Part shown: positions 44,150 to 55,811 of the stretch, piece by piece | Position numbering within the stretch: the first letter of the stretch is position 1 | Layout of the letters: every line of letters begins with the position of its first letter | Assembly: GCF_023159225.1 (NCBI RefSeq) | Contig: NC_063167.1 | Coordinates: forward strand, 75,313,298-75,377,297 | From: Perognathus longimembris pacificus | Lineage: Eukaryota; Chordata; Mammalia; Rodentia; Heteromyidae | DNA length: 64,000 bases | Reading direction: 5' to 3' | The notes under the pieces: generated by a model | Told to the model about the DNA's origin: nothing | What the model saw: the letters and a program-made list of their open reading frames with translations, nothing else | Database searches by the model: none | Position numbers and translations under genes: made by a program

Positions 44150-44380
44150 TTGACAGGCACCTGTGGCTCATGCCTGTAATCATAATTATTCAGGAAGCTT
44201 ACATCTAGGTATCACTGTTCAAAGCCAGCCTGGGCAGGAAAGTCCGTGAGACTCTTATCTCCAACTAATCACAGAAAAATCTGTAGCTCAAGTGGTAGAG
44301 TGCTAGCATTGAGCAAAAGGTGCTCAGGAATAGCATCCAGACCCAGAGTTCAAGTACTAGAACCAGCAAAAGCAAAGCCA
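44150..44380 (+). mobile_element. Type 2 SINE, sense
   Basis: B1-like head (gctcatgcctgtaatcata) and ID arm (gtagctcaagtggtagagtgc), diverged. Confidence 0.78.
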
Positions 44381-45642
44381 AAGGACTGCCTTTGCTGTCT
44401 AGGGTTGTTCTCCTATAGGAGACAAACTGGTGACACTGCCAATTCAAGGCACCACACAAACTACTCAACTAAGCCCAAATAAGCCCTAAGTTGGTGAAAG
44501 GTATACTTTTCCTCAGCACACGTGTTCTAATTGTGACAAGTAGAATGTCTCTAGGGATTCTCATTATCCCATAGCAATACCATAGTATTGTCAACAAAAG
44601 CTCAGTTCTTTATGTACTATGTTATACTGGAGCTTCATAACAACATTGGTGTATTGGTAAGGTGTATTATCAACTTCTGGACATGAAAATGAGTTTTAAT
44701 GAGTCCCTTTGCCATTGCCCCCAGTGTAAGCTCTGGAGCCAGGAACTGAGCCGGATTCATTTTGTGGTAAAGCCCAGGATTTCACACTTGCATCTTTTTT
44801 TAAAAAAAAGCAGGCTTTGACATGCACACTACTTTTCCCATTGTAGCACAAATGTGGTGGACTTCAATAGATTAAAAACTCAGAGACTTTTAAGCCAGGG
44901 CCTTTTTCCTGATTTAAATGAGCAACCAGAAAACCATAGTGTCCTCAGAGTTGCAAATGCTACCACAGGTAGAAGAAAGCTGGTTCACATCAATCTAACA
45001 GGCATAGCAGGTAGTCAATTCCCATAAACTTCACTCTCCCTTCTGATCATTGAAGGGCAGCAACTGTTGCAACCCCTCTTTAGCCCCTTAACACAATAAT
45101 GGAGACCTGACCTTGGAACTGAGATTTGGGGTACCAAGAGATCTATAGCCTTCCTCCAGCTTCAGCTCCCAAAGTTCCATTAACCAAAGTTTTTATTGGT
45201 CTTATGCAAGGAAGTAAGGAACAAACTTCCATGTGACATTTTTTTGTATACAAATGGTAGATGATCTTAAGACCTTCTAATTCTGGGGAGGAGAGCTAAA
45301 CAGTAAATTTGCATAAACTTAAGTCTACACTCAGGCTCCTACACAGTTTAGTGTGGAGTTAGCCCACACTCAGAATAGAAGTCTGAGTTCCTGTTGAGCC
45401 AGGACTGATTGACCTTTCCAGCAAACTCTCAGCGTTTTGAGAGTGTACATTGGGTGAGGCCTTCCAAACTCGCAATCCTTTTGAGGTCTCACAGCTTAGA
45501 TTTTTGGGCTCTCACAAGCAAGCCAGGAAGAGGACAATATGTGTTCACATCATTGTTATATCAGCCTGATTTATTTTAATCCCAACTTGCTACTGACAGT
45601 TGATGTTGAACTTTATATTAATGTCCATTTAGCATAGTGATT

Positions 45643-45872
45643 GGAGCCAGAGCATTGGTGTCCCACACCTATGCTCCTTGCTACTTGGGAGGCTGAAATC
45701 TGGAGATCAAGATTCAAAGCCAGCCAGGGCAGGAAAGCTCATGATATGCTAATCTCCAATTAGCAACCAAAATGCCAGAAGTAGAACTTGAGTGAAAAAG
45801 CTTGAGCTAAAAAGCTAGGTGAGAATGAGAAGTCTTTAGTTCAAATCCCAGTACTCGCACAAAAAATTAAAT
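45643..45872 (+). mobile_element. Type 2 SINE, sense, diverged arm
   Basis: The B1-like head (tgctacttgggaggctgaaatc) is clear. The ID arm is partly deleted. Confidence 0.7.
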
Positions 45873-46031
45873 ATTTAAATAAATAGAATGCTGATTGGCT
45901 CGTGTGTAGTAACACATTCTGGCCTATTATGCATGTCAATTGAAAAGGGCTGGTAACATAAAGGCTCAAGAGTGCTATGATTTAAGCCTCTTGGGATAAA
46001 GAGATGTAATTGTCTCCATAGAAATCAATTT

Positions 46032-46200
46032 TTCCGGGGCTGGGAACTGGGCCTAGTGGTAGAGTGCTTGCCTTGCATACATGAAGCCCTGGGTTTGATT
46101 CCTCAGGACCACTGTATATAGAAAAAGCCAGAAGTGGCCCTGTGGCTCAAAGGGTAGAGTGCTAGCCTTGAGAAAAAAAAAGAAAGAAAGAAAGAAAGAA
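46032..46200 (+). mobile_element. Type 1 SINE, sense, 3'-shortened
   Basis: It lies between 12-bp duplications agaaatcaattt (46020-46031, 46201-46212). The right unit stops after 'ctagccttgag' and passes into A/GAAA repeats, so the last 50 bp or so are missing. Confidence 0.9.
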
Positions 46201-46449
46201 AGAAATCAATTTGTCTGAAGAGTAACTGAATTTCACTAATCAGTTGCCAAAGGAACTAATATTATTATTGTTATTATGTATATGTGATAGTTATATATTG
46301 TAATAGTATAGTTAATATTTATTCATTCATTAACATGACTTTAGTAGATATATAAACTATGTCCACTAAAAGTACTAGAAATTATATGAAAATTAAGCAT
46401 ATACACCAAAAGCAAGATGTTTTCAAACAATGAAAAATTGTTGTTCTGA

Positions 46450-46835
46450 GTAGATGGTGGTAGTGCACACCTTTAATCTCAGCTTAGGTAACAGACAGAG
46501 GCCAGTCAGGACAAAGTCAGATTCTATCTCAGGAGCTAAATACAAACAAAAGTGCTCTCTTAAAAGAAGGTGTTGAGGGGTGGGGGGAGGGGAGTGATTG
46601 TAGGTGGTACCAGTGGCTCCATTAGCTACTCAGGAGTCTGAAATCTGAGGATCACAGTTCAAAGCCAGCCCCCACAGCCAGGTCCCTGAGACTCAGGTGC
46701 AATTAACCACCAAAAAGCCAGATGTGGAGCTGTGGCTAATGTGGTAGAGTGAATGCCTGATTTGAGTGAAAAGGCTCAGGGATAGTGCCTAGGTCCTGAG
46801 TTCAAGCCCCAGAATTGTCACAAAGAAAAGAGGGA
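46450..46835 (+). mobile_element. B1-like fragment followed by type 2 SINE
   Basis: 46450-46545 is an old B1-like monomer. 46598-46835 is a type 2 SINE with ID arm (ggagctgtggctaatgtggtagagtg). The LPCAT2B ATG is about 205 bp further on. Confidence 0.65.
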
Positions 46836-47041
46836 GGGAGAAATGGGTTTCTATTATTCGAATTCCCCTGACCATTTACCCTCTCAGGTTGCCTGTTACC
46901 CACGTTGGCCTCAGAGAGCTGTAATTATGGGCAAACAGAAAGCGCATTCGAATGTGGGGGCAGGGTGCACGGTGGAAGCGGGGCCCCAAGCCCCACGGCC
47001 CGCCTGCAGCTGAGGGCCCGGCCCTGCCCGACGCCGGCCAG

Positions 47042-48628
47042 ATGGAGACATGGAGGACCAGGCTGGCCCAGGAGAGGACGCGGTCCTTGTACCCGCCGGC
47101 GGTGGACAACCCTTTCCTGCAGCAGACCCGCCTGAGCCGGTGGCGCTGGGCCCACACCATCCTGCTGGGCCTGGTGCTGGTGCCGGTGCGCGTGTCCTGC
47201 ATCGCTTTCCTCTTCCTCTTCCTCTGGCCCATGGTGACGCTTTCCACCATCAACCTTCCCGTCCAGCCGGCCAGGCCCACCAGGAGCTGGAGGAGACACC
47301 TGACCAAACCCGCCCTCAACTTCCTGTTTCGGGTGGGCTTCTTTTTCGCTGGGTTCCTAGTGAAGGTGAAGGGGAAGAAGGCCACGCGCGAGGAGGCCCC
47401 CATCTTTGTCACCGCCCCGCACTCCACGTTCTTCGATGCCATCGCCTGCGTGGTGCTGGGGCTGCCGTCTGTGGTGTCCGCCAGCCAGAACGTGCATATT
47501 CCCCTGGCGGGGAAGTTCCTCCTGTCTACGCAGCCGGTGCTGGTCACCCGTGAGGACCCCAACTCCAGGAAGAACACGCGCAACGAGATCCTCAAGCGGG
47601 TGACCTCCAGGGAGAAGTGGCCCCAGATCCTGATCTTCCCCGAGGGTGTGTGCACCAACCGCTCGTGCCTGGTCACCTTCAAGCTCGGGGCCTTCTCCCC
47701 GGGGGTGCCGGTGCAGCCGGTGCTGCTGCGCTACCCCAACGCGCTGGACACGGTGACCTGGACCTGGCAGGGCTTCACGGGACTGCAGGCCTGCGTGCTC
47801 ACCCTGAGCCAGCCCTTCACCCGGGTGGAGGTGGAGCTGCTGCCCGTCTATGTGCCCAGCGAGGAGGAGCGCAGCGACCCCCGGGTCTTCGCCAACGCCG
47901 TGCGCGTCCACATGGCCAACGCGCTGGGGGTGCCGGTGACCGACCACACCTTCGAGGACTGCCGGCTGATGATCTCGGCGGGCGCCCTGCGGCTCCCCAT
48001 GGAGGCAGGCCTGGTGGAGTTCACCAAGATCAGCCAGAAGCTGAAGCTGGACTGGGACGACCTCCACAAGCACTTGGACAAGTACGCGGCCATCGCCGCG
48101 GCCTCCAAGGGAGGCAAGATCAGCCTGGAGGAGTTCTCTGCCTACCTGAAGCTCCCGGTGACCGAGCCCCTCCGGCAGCTCTTCGCCTTCTTCGACCGCA
48201 ACCACGATGGCACCATCGACTTCCGAGAGTACGTGATCGGGCTGACCGTGCTGTGCAACCCCGACGACACCGAGAGGATTCTGGAGATCTCCTTCAAGCT
48301 TTTCGATCTCGACGCCGACGGCTTCATCACGGAACAGGAGTTCACGGCCATCCTGCGGGCGGCCTTCGGAGTGCCCGATCTCGATGTTTCTAGACTCTTC
48401 GGGGAGATGGCCGGGGAGAGCTCAGCGCACATTTCGTTCAAGAGCTTCAGGAAATTTGCCCTGAAGCACCCGGCGTATGCCAAGCTATTTCATTCGTACT
48501 TGGACCTCCAGGCCGCCTATATCTATTCACTACCCCAAGAAGGCCAGCCTTCATCCCTGCATCCCAATGTCCAAGCCAGCTCGGGGATGGCGCCAGTACC
48601 TTCCAGGGAGACACTATTAATGAAATAA
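47042..48628 (+). CDS. LPCAT2B: LPCAT2B, lysophosphatidylcholine acyltransferase 2B-like (intronless retrogene)
   Basis: A single uninterrupted frame of 528 residues resembles LPCAT2 throughout. LPCAT2 is an ER/lipid-droplet enzyme that acylates lysophosphatidylcholine and acetylates lyso-PAF. Hydrophobic segments lie at about 38-66 and 94-108. Acyltransferase motif I is HSTFFD (127-132), and a later motif is EGVCTN (201-206). Two canonical EF-hand loops occupy 385-396 (DRNHDGTIDFRE) and 422-433 (DLDADGFITEQE). Lack of introns in a family with multi-exon parents marks it as a retrocopy. Its place between EPHX4 and BTBD8 is where mouse Lpcat2b lies, as I recall. I chose the ATG at 47042; an in-frame ATG at 46952 would add 30 unlike residues. 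The C-terminus lacks the LPCAT2 di-lysine end. The GC-rich coding sequence stands out from AT-rich flanks. Confidence 0.92.
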   Translation: METWRTRLAQERTRSLYPPAVDNPFLQQTRLSRWRWAHTILLGLVLVPVRVSCIAFLFLFLWPMVTLSTINLPVQPARPTRSWRRHLTKPALNFLFRVGFFFAGFLVKVKGKKATREEAPIFVTAPHSTFFDAIACVVLGLPSVVSASQNVHIPLAGKFLLSTQPVLVTREDPNSRKNTRNEILKRVTSREKWPQILIFPEGVCTNRSCLVTFKLGAFSPGVPVQPVLLRYPNALDTVTWTWQGFTGLQACVLTLSQPFTRVEVELLPVYVPSEEERSDPRVFANAVRVHMANALGVPVTDHTFEDCRLMISAGALRLPMEAGLVEFTKISQKLKLDWDDLHKHLDKYAAIAAASKGGKISLEEFSAYLKLPVTEPLRQLFAFFDRNHDGTIDFREYVIGLTVLCNPDDTERILEISFKLFDLDADGFITEQEFTAILRAAFGVPDLDVSRLFGEMAGESSAHISFKSFRKFALKHPAYAKLFHSYLDLQAAYIYSLPQEGQPSSLHPNVQASSGMAPVPSRETLLMK

Positions 48629-48629
48629 A
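48624..48629 (+). terminator. AATAAA overlapping the LPCAT2B stop codon
   Basis: The TAA stop (48626-48628) lies inside an AATAAA hexamer. A short A-run follows at 48684-48695. It may serve as the poly-A signal, giving a very short 3'UTR, or may be coincidental. Confidence 0.45.
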
Positions 48630-50764
48630 AATGATCATTTGAGAGCTCCACAAGCAGTCAGAGATTATCCTTTGTACTCCTTTAAGAAAAAAAAATCCTC
48701 TAGATAAACACCTTTTTGTTAAAGAACAAAGTCCAAATTCCATTTTACACGACAAAAATCAGAAATGCCAAAAATACAGCATGGGGAGCATATCAAAACA
48801 GTTGTACATTGTATGGCTTCCTCTTTTTTTTTTTTTAAGTATGGAAGTGGTTGATGAGAATGAGAAATCACAATAGATTGTAATTTCTGGAAAGCTAATA
48901 TAAGCATAGATTATAACTGCAAGAATTATGCCAAATTCTACTTTGCATAAAGTGGTTATAATTGCCTGTTCTACATTACTGTGAACACTCGTTTGCTCTG
49001 GGTGGGCGTCACCCAGCACTGAAGCCTCTACTTTCTTGCCCTTTCACTTCCAATACTTGTTGTTACAAGACATCTTCACATGGTGAGGTGATCTTGGGCC
49101 CCTGCCCTCCCCCACAGCAAGCACTCTGTGGGATGAATCAGCAAAGGATTCCTGGGATTCAATCCTACACCAGGACACAGAACAAAAAAACTATCTAGGC
49201 ATGGTTATGAGTCTGAATCGTAAGCATGCTTCATTCACCCCAACTTACTGTATCTCTTAGTTGCATTTTGGTTGAATCCCTCCCTGCAAAATATCTTCAG
49301 GAACACTGTACCCCCAAAAGTGTGATCATATTTAGTCAAAGAGAAACAATTGAGGTCAAAATTATCTTTTTTACAGTTTACAAAACATACCCAAGTAAAC
49401 ATACTTCCAGAGACCCTACTAGAGTCATGTAAGGGGCTTGTAAAAGAAGAATGGGGCCCTGTTTAGTGTTGATTTGTACGGGGGTTGGACTGAGAACAGC
49501 CTAGGAGTTTAATACAGCACTCCTCTGGATGTGACCTCCAGGTGTTTCCACAGAGCATTACCTACTACCTTGAAAATAAGCAGTTCCATCTCATGGGAGG
49601 AGGCTATGGATAGAATAAAAGGGGAAAGGAAGAAGCCAGCTACATTGAATCCTATGAAACCAGGAGCCAAAATACACTTTTTTGGTCAGTTTTCTTAGGG
49701 ATGTGCACATAGTGACAATAAAACTAATACAGGCCCCTAGTAAATTGTGTGTGTGTGTGTGTGTATGTGTTGGTGGTGGTGGTAACACCAGGTACTTTCA
49801 ACCTAGGGCTCTTTGAATCAGATATAGAAATAAGACAGAAGGCTGAAGACTGAATATTATAAAAAGTAATCTACATTAAATATTCTAAATAGAACTTTTT
49901 TAGGTGAACCCTCTTAAAACCAATACTTGGATCAAGAAAAAAATCCTGGGGGCGAGGGGGGGGGGTGAGGCAGATAAGGTTATAGTGGTAAAGTGCTTGC
50001 CTAGCTAGCTTGAGTTTTTGAGTACCACCAAAATACCAATAAATAAAACTTGTCCAGCCACCTACCCCATACCCTGCATCAGTATTGAAACTCCCCCTTT
50101 GTTCCAAAATTGAACTAGTTTCATGACATAACTTTGTTTTCTGCATTCCTTTACATTTTTCTCACTTAAATGTACATATCTGATATGATGATGGCTCTTT
50201 TATAAGTCAACTTGACTAGGCTATGGTACCAGATTGTTGGTCAAATATTACATGTTTCTGAGAGTGTTGTTGTCCCCCTTCCTTGGAATTGAATCACCAT
50301 TTCTTCCTCCTCCCCTACCTATGTCATTTCCCCATCACCAGTTCCACTAAAGTATTTTTTTAGATGGGATTAGTACTTAAATCAACAGACTGCGCAGATA
50401 GACTGCACATCATAATGTGAGGGTCCTTATTCAATCATTTAAAGCCTCATGATTGTCCCCCCTAGAGGAAGTGGGAATTCTGCAATGAGAGTGGCACAAG
50501 TCCTTTGGAATTCTCTTTCTTTTTTTATTCTCCAGGCTGGCCTCAAACATCTGATCCTCCTGCCTCAGCCTCCTGGTTAATGGATTACAGGGGCATGCCA
50601 TGACATCCAATCCCCTGGGAATTTACAGGATTCTACAGATGGTGGGCTGACCCTATGGCCCTACAGATTTTGGAGTTGCCAGATTTCTGTCTTTAAAGTG
50701 TTTTAATGTGAAGAATTTCTTTTATTAATTTCTTCATTTAAAATAAAATTCTTCATATTAGAAC

Positions 50765-51096
50765 TGTGTGTGTGTGTGTGCATGCATGCACTGCATGCAC
50801 CAGTACTACGGCTTGAACTCAGGGCCTCTAGCTCTCAACTTTCTCTCTTTTTTTTTTTAATTGTCAAACTGATATACAGAGCGGTTACAGTTCATATACA
50901 CGAATGGCTCTCAACTTTTTCAACGAAGGCTGGTCCATTACCACTTGGGCCACACCTACACTTCCGGCTTTTTGCTGATTAATTGGAGGTAAGAGTCTCA
51001 AGAACTTTTCCTCCGGGTCTAGCTTCTAACCGCGGTCCTCCGATCTCAGCCTCCGGAGCAGCTAGGTCTGCAGGCGTGAGGCTCCCGCACCCTGGA
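50765..51096 (-). mobile_element. Type 2 SINE interrupted by a tiny L1 insertion, antisense
   Basis: (TG)n at 50765-50780 marks the tail. The ID arm is split by 50843-50906, and the B1-like half (cagcctccggagcagctagg) ends near the BTBD8 CpG island. CpGs inside it look retained. Confidence 0.82.
50843..50906 (-). mobile_element. 64-bp 5'-truncated L1 insertion
   Basis: A T-run and 'aattgtcaaactgatatacagagcggttacag' are the last bases of the L1 3' end in reverse. Perfect 12-bp duplications gctctcaacttt (50831-50842, 50907-50918) bound it. Confidence 0.88.
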
Positions 51097-51109
51097 TAAG
51101 ACAAAGCTT

Positions 51110-51790
<681 letters not shown>

Positions 51791-51930
51791 CACGTACCGG
51801 CTTCGGAAAGAAAACAATGATTTAAAATCGGAGCTACGTGCAGCACCAGTTGATACTAAAATATCCGAACACGGACAGACTATTGCTGGGTCGTCTAGTC
51901 TGGGTGGAAGTTCTTGAGGGGTGTTGTTTT

Positions 51931-52119
51931 TGCCAGTCCTGGAGCTTGAACTCAGAGCCTAAGCACTGTCCTTGGCTTCTTTTTGCTCAAGGATAACACT
52001 CTACCACTCGAGCCACAGCACCACTTCCAGCTTTTCTGTGTTTGTGGTGCTGAGGAATCGAACCCAGGGCTTTATGCATGCTAGGCTAGCACTCTACCCC
52101 TAAGCCACGTTCCCAGGCC
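51931..52119 (-). mobile_element. Type 1 SINE, antisense
   Basis: A dimer body between short duplications tgttgtttt (51922-51930 and 52121-52129). It lies 300 bp into BTBD8 intron 1. Confidence 0.88.
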
Positions 52120-52746
52120 TTGTTGTTTTCTTTTAATTGTAAGAAAAATAAAGTTAGAAAAATGAATTTGGAGTGAGGAAAGGACCTGTTACTAGACCTT
52201 GAGGTCTCTCCTTTTAAACTCTGACCACAAATGCTTATATGGAAATACTATTGGTTGCAACCTGACCACCTGGTACATTTTATAGCTCCTATCATCTTTC
52301 AGCTCCCACCAGAACCCAAGCAAATGAAGGGTTGTAACATTTGTAAACCTCGGGAATATCCACCTTAGACTATAAAAAAAAAAAACAATTCAAGTAAAGT
52401 TGAAAAAAAAAGCAGCCGAGCTTCCAAGTTGACGTGGCCAACATTGCATTTCTAGCAAAACATTTTCAGTGCACATCAGAATCACCTGGACCTTGCAAGG
52501 CTTGTTAAATGCAGGTCTACCCATATCCCAGCCTATAGTTCTGATTCAGTTGGTCTGGGCTAGGAGCCAAGACTGAATGGCTACAAGGTCCCAGGATTGC
52601 TGATGCTGTGGGCCATATCTTGACAGCTGTGTAGAATTGATTTAATTTTTAAAGTTTTTGTTAACATTAATTGTACAAGAGTTTCATTGTGATATTTAGA
52701 TATATGTATGTATATGATGTACTTTAAGCATTCATTTTAAAAAGCA

Positions 52747-52830
52747 TTTTCTGTGGCTTAAATGGTAGATTGCCTGCTTAGCAAGTACAAGGCCTTGAGT
52801 TCAAATCTCAATACAGGTATAAAAAAAAAA
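52747..52830 (+). mobile_element. ID monomer, sense, diverged
   Basis: 'gtggcttaaatggtagattgcctgcttagcaagtac...ttgagttcaaatctc' followed by an A-run. The next SINE inserted at the end of this tail. Confidence 0.65.
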
Positions 52831-52841
52831 GCATCTCTCAG

Positions 52842-53196
52842 GGGCTGGGAATATGGCCTAGTGGCCTTGTATACATGAGGCCCTGGGTTCAATTCCCCAG
52901 CACCACATAAACAGAAAATGGCCAGAAGTGGTGCTGTGGCTCAAGTGGCAGAGTGCTAGCCTTGAGCAAAAAGCCAGGGACAGTACACAGCCCCTGAGTC
53001 CAAGCCCCAGGGAATATGGCCTAGTGGCAAGAGTGCCTGCTTCCTATACATGAAGCCCTGGCTTCAATTCCCCAGCACCACATAAACAGAAATGGCCAGA
53101 AGTGGTGCTGTGGCTCAAGTGGCAGAGTGCTAGCCTTGAGCAAAAAGAAGCCTGGGACAGTGCTCAGGCCCTGAGTCCAAGCCCAGGACTGGAAAC
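52842..53196 (+). mobile_element. Head-to-tail double type 1 SINE within one duplication pair
   Basis: Two dimer copies (52842-53010 and 53011-53196) lie between a single pair of perfect 16-bp duplications aaaaagcatctctcag (52826-52841, 53197-53212). The first copy ends 'caagccccag' with no A-tail and abuts 'ggaatatggcc' of the second. Confidence 0.92.
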
Positions 53197-54154
53197 AAAA
53201 AGCATCTCTCAGAAATCTGCCCACACTTAACCCCTTTAGTCTTTAGTCATAGGTGAAATCAAAGTTTAAAAGAAAATCCTTTCATTTGGGCATTTATGCC
53301 TGGCACACTGTTTTGTATCCCCAGTGGGAAGCTGTAAAAGATGGAAAAACTAAGACTGGAATTCTGAAGTTCTCAAAGAAGAGGTACTCCCTTTCTTCAG
53401 TGGCTTTATTCTGCTGCCCGATTTGTGAGCCATAAAATATGATTTTAAAGACAGTAACGTACCTACTTTATAATAAGAAAAAGGAGATTGAAAGTATAGC
53501 TGATGAGTAATTTCATCTCACCTAATAACAACACCCAACTTACTGTTATAAGCAAATGAAAATAGAGGTAGCAGTATTTTTTTAAACAACTACAAAAAAA
53601 CCCAAAACTTTACACAACCACCTTTCTAGCTATGCTAAGGTGATCTTCACGTGTAACAGTATCATTGGTTATTCCACAAATAGTAATCAACTATTACCAC
53701 CTGTATCTCCTTTTGAACTAGGTCTTGAGGAACCAAAGGTTAATAGGACATTACTTTGGTTTTGGTACTTACATTCTAGTGAAAGAGATAAATGGCTAAA
53801 CAAATGTGATAGTGGTGGTGGTGAGGGGGGGTGTTGTCAGCTAGAGAAAGTTATAAAAGGGCAATGTTTGAGTGAGCTCTTGGAGGTTAAGATTTGGGAC
53901 TGTGGAGAGTAAGCCAGAGGGAAGAGATTTTAAACAAGAGATTTGAAAGGACTTCATTTACTTTTGAGAAGATAAACTTTATTCAATTTTAGATTACCTC
54001 AGAGAAAGAGAAATGATGAGGGGTGAAGAAAAACAGGAATCAGGTTCAGAAGTTAAAAAAAAAAAAAAAAGCAAGATCTGAGCCAGTCACTGGGTGGCTC
54101 AGCCTGGGTTACAACTGAAACAACCAATCTCAGAAATGTCAAAAGTTAGTAGGG

Positions 54155-54345
54155 GATCTGGGAATATGGCTTAGTGGTAGAGTGCTTGCCTAGCATACAT
54201 GAAGCCCTGGGTAAAAAAAAAAAAAAAGAAAAAAAGCGGAAAGTGGCCCTGTGGCTCAAGTGGTAGAGTGCTAGCCTTGAGCAAAAAGAAGCCAGGGACA
54301 GTGCTCTGGCCCTGAGTTCAAGCCCCAGGACAGGCAAAAAAAAAT
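54155..54345 (+). mobile_element. Type 1 SINE with internal A-run
   Basis: The left ID unit stops at 'gaagccctgggt' and runs into about 14 A residues and GAAAAAAAG before the right unit (ggaaagtggccctgtggctc). The normal linker with 'cagcaccacataaacag' is missing. Confidence 0.85.
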
Positions 54346-54589
54346 AAAAATAGTGATTTGACAAATAATCAGATCTCCTTGATAAATGGTTGGTTATTCT
54401 TGACATTTTTGAAGCAAATAAACAAGAAAAGCAAATCCTGTTATCTCCTAAATACTGGGCTTAGGAATGAGTGATGGTTTATTTTCTCCTGCTGTCCTTG
54501 AGGCAAGCTATTTTATCCTTATCTAACAAATTGAGATTAGACTTGCCTGGAGTTAACTTTAAAGAAGTGATTGGGAAAGGAAAAGTTCT

Positions 54590-54755
54590 TGCTTGTAGTC
54601 TCAGCTGTTAGGGGCCAGAGAGAAGCGGAGGCTCTCCTCAGGCAAGAATAAGACCCTATCTGAAAAATAAAAGCATTTTAAAAGGGCTCCTGGAGTAGCA
54701 GCCTACCTTACAAATATGAAGCCCTGAAGTCAATCTCCTGAGCTGTGCAAGAAAA
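54590..54755 (+). mobile_element. Old B1/ID composite, sense
   Basis: B1-like 'gcttgtagtctcagctgttagg' and an ID-like 'ggagtagcagcctaccttac...gaagccctgaagtcaat'. Heavily diverged. Confidence 0.5.
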
Positions 54756-54944
54756 GATGGAACCAGAATAAGAACTTTAGCAACCTGACTCCATAAACAC
54801 TAAAATAATTTGTCCCAGATTACATGCCCAGCATATGAACCCAAGGGGTCTACCTTCTCTATAGTAGCTGTGCAAAGTGGTGTTGTAGCTCTCTCTCTCT
54901 TCCTTTCTGCTTCATTCATCTCCCATTTCCTTTCTTTTATTTCT

Positions 54945-55143
54945 TTTTTCTTTGGGCACTGTGCCTGTGGGCTTTTCTGGTTCAAGGCTAGTGCTCTCTA
55001 CCTCTTGAGCTATAGCTCCACTTCTGGCTTTTTTTAGGTGATTGATTGGAGATAAGAGTCTTTTCTGGCTTCAAATGCTGATCCTCAGATCTCAGCCTTG
55101 GACCATTTAGGATTGTAGATATGAGCCACCAGCTCCCAGTTCC
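54945..55143 (-). mobile_element. Type 2 SINE, antisense
   Basis: ID arm (ggctagtgctctctacctcttgag), linker (gattgattggagataagagtc) and B1-like half ending 'gagccaccagctcccagt'. Confidence 0.78.
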
Positions 55144-55516
55144 ATTTCTTCTTTTTTTTAAACTGCATCATAGATTTGCTTTAGGATGCTTTCACAGTGC
55201 CAGGACTTGGTCCCTGTTTATCAGATATCTCTACTGAGTTATCTTGTCATGTTTGCCAATGGATAATCTTGATTCAATTTATCATCCATTTCAGATGTGA
55301 TCAGGGCAGAGGGGCATATTGTACAAACCAGAGCCACATACAGACAAATGGATTTGGCTGCTTTAGTTAGAAGAAGATTGTGTGTTTGGGGCAGGTAGTC
55401 AAAGTGACAATACATGGATACACTTAAGATAACAGAGCCCCCTGGCTCACATCATCTACTTCTACGGCATAGTTTTCTCACCTTTATTATTTTCTTCTTT
55501 TAAAAAAATTATTGTA

Positions 55517-55711
55517 GGGCTGGGAATATGGCCTAGTGGCAAGAGAGCTCACCTCATATACATGAAGCCCTGGGTTCGATTCTCCAGCACCACATATCTA
55601 GAAAACGGCCAGAAGCGGCGCTGTGGCTCAAGTGGCAAAGCCCTGAGCAAAAAGGAAGCCAGGGACAGTGCTCAGGCCCTGAGTCCAAGCCCCAGGACTG
55701 GCAAAAAAAAA
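55517..55711 (+). mobile_element. Type 1 SINE, sense
   Basis: A dimer with a 10-bp deletion in the right unit and an A-tail, between 15-bp duplications aaaaaaattattgta (55502-55516, 55712-55726). It inserted at the L1 A-tail. Confidence 0.9.
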
Positions 55712-55811
55712 AAAAAAATTATTGTAAAGGTTATGTACAGAGGGGTTACAGTTACATAAATAAGGTTATGAGTACATTTCTTTTTGAACAGTGTTTACCT
55801 CCTCTCTCATT

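Larger units (their letters stand above)
43701..47041 (+). other. Spacer between EPHX4 and LPCAT2B
   Basis: It contains type 2 SINEs (43828-44098, 44150-44380, 45643-45872, 46598-46835), a type 1 SINE (46032-46200) and a B1-like fragment (46450-46545). Positions 44380-45640 show no recognisable gene or repeat. Confidence 0.7.

Noticed and set aside
46876..47682. Long minus-strand open frame over LPCAT2B (also 47357-48205 and + strand frames)
   Set aside because: Shadows of a GC-rich coding sequence. They show no family resemblance and the + frame has all the motifs.
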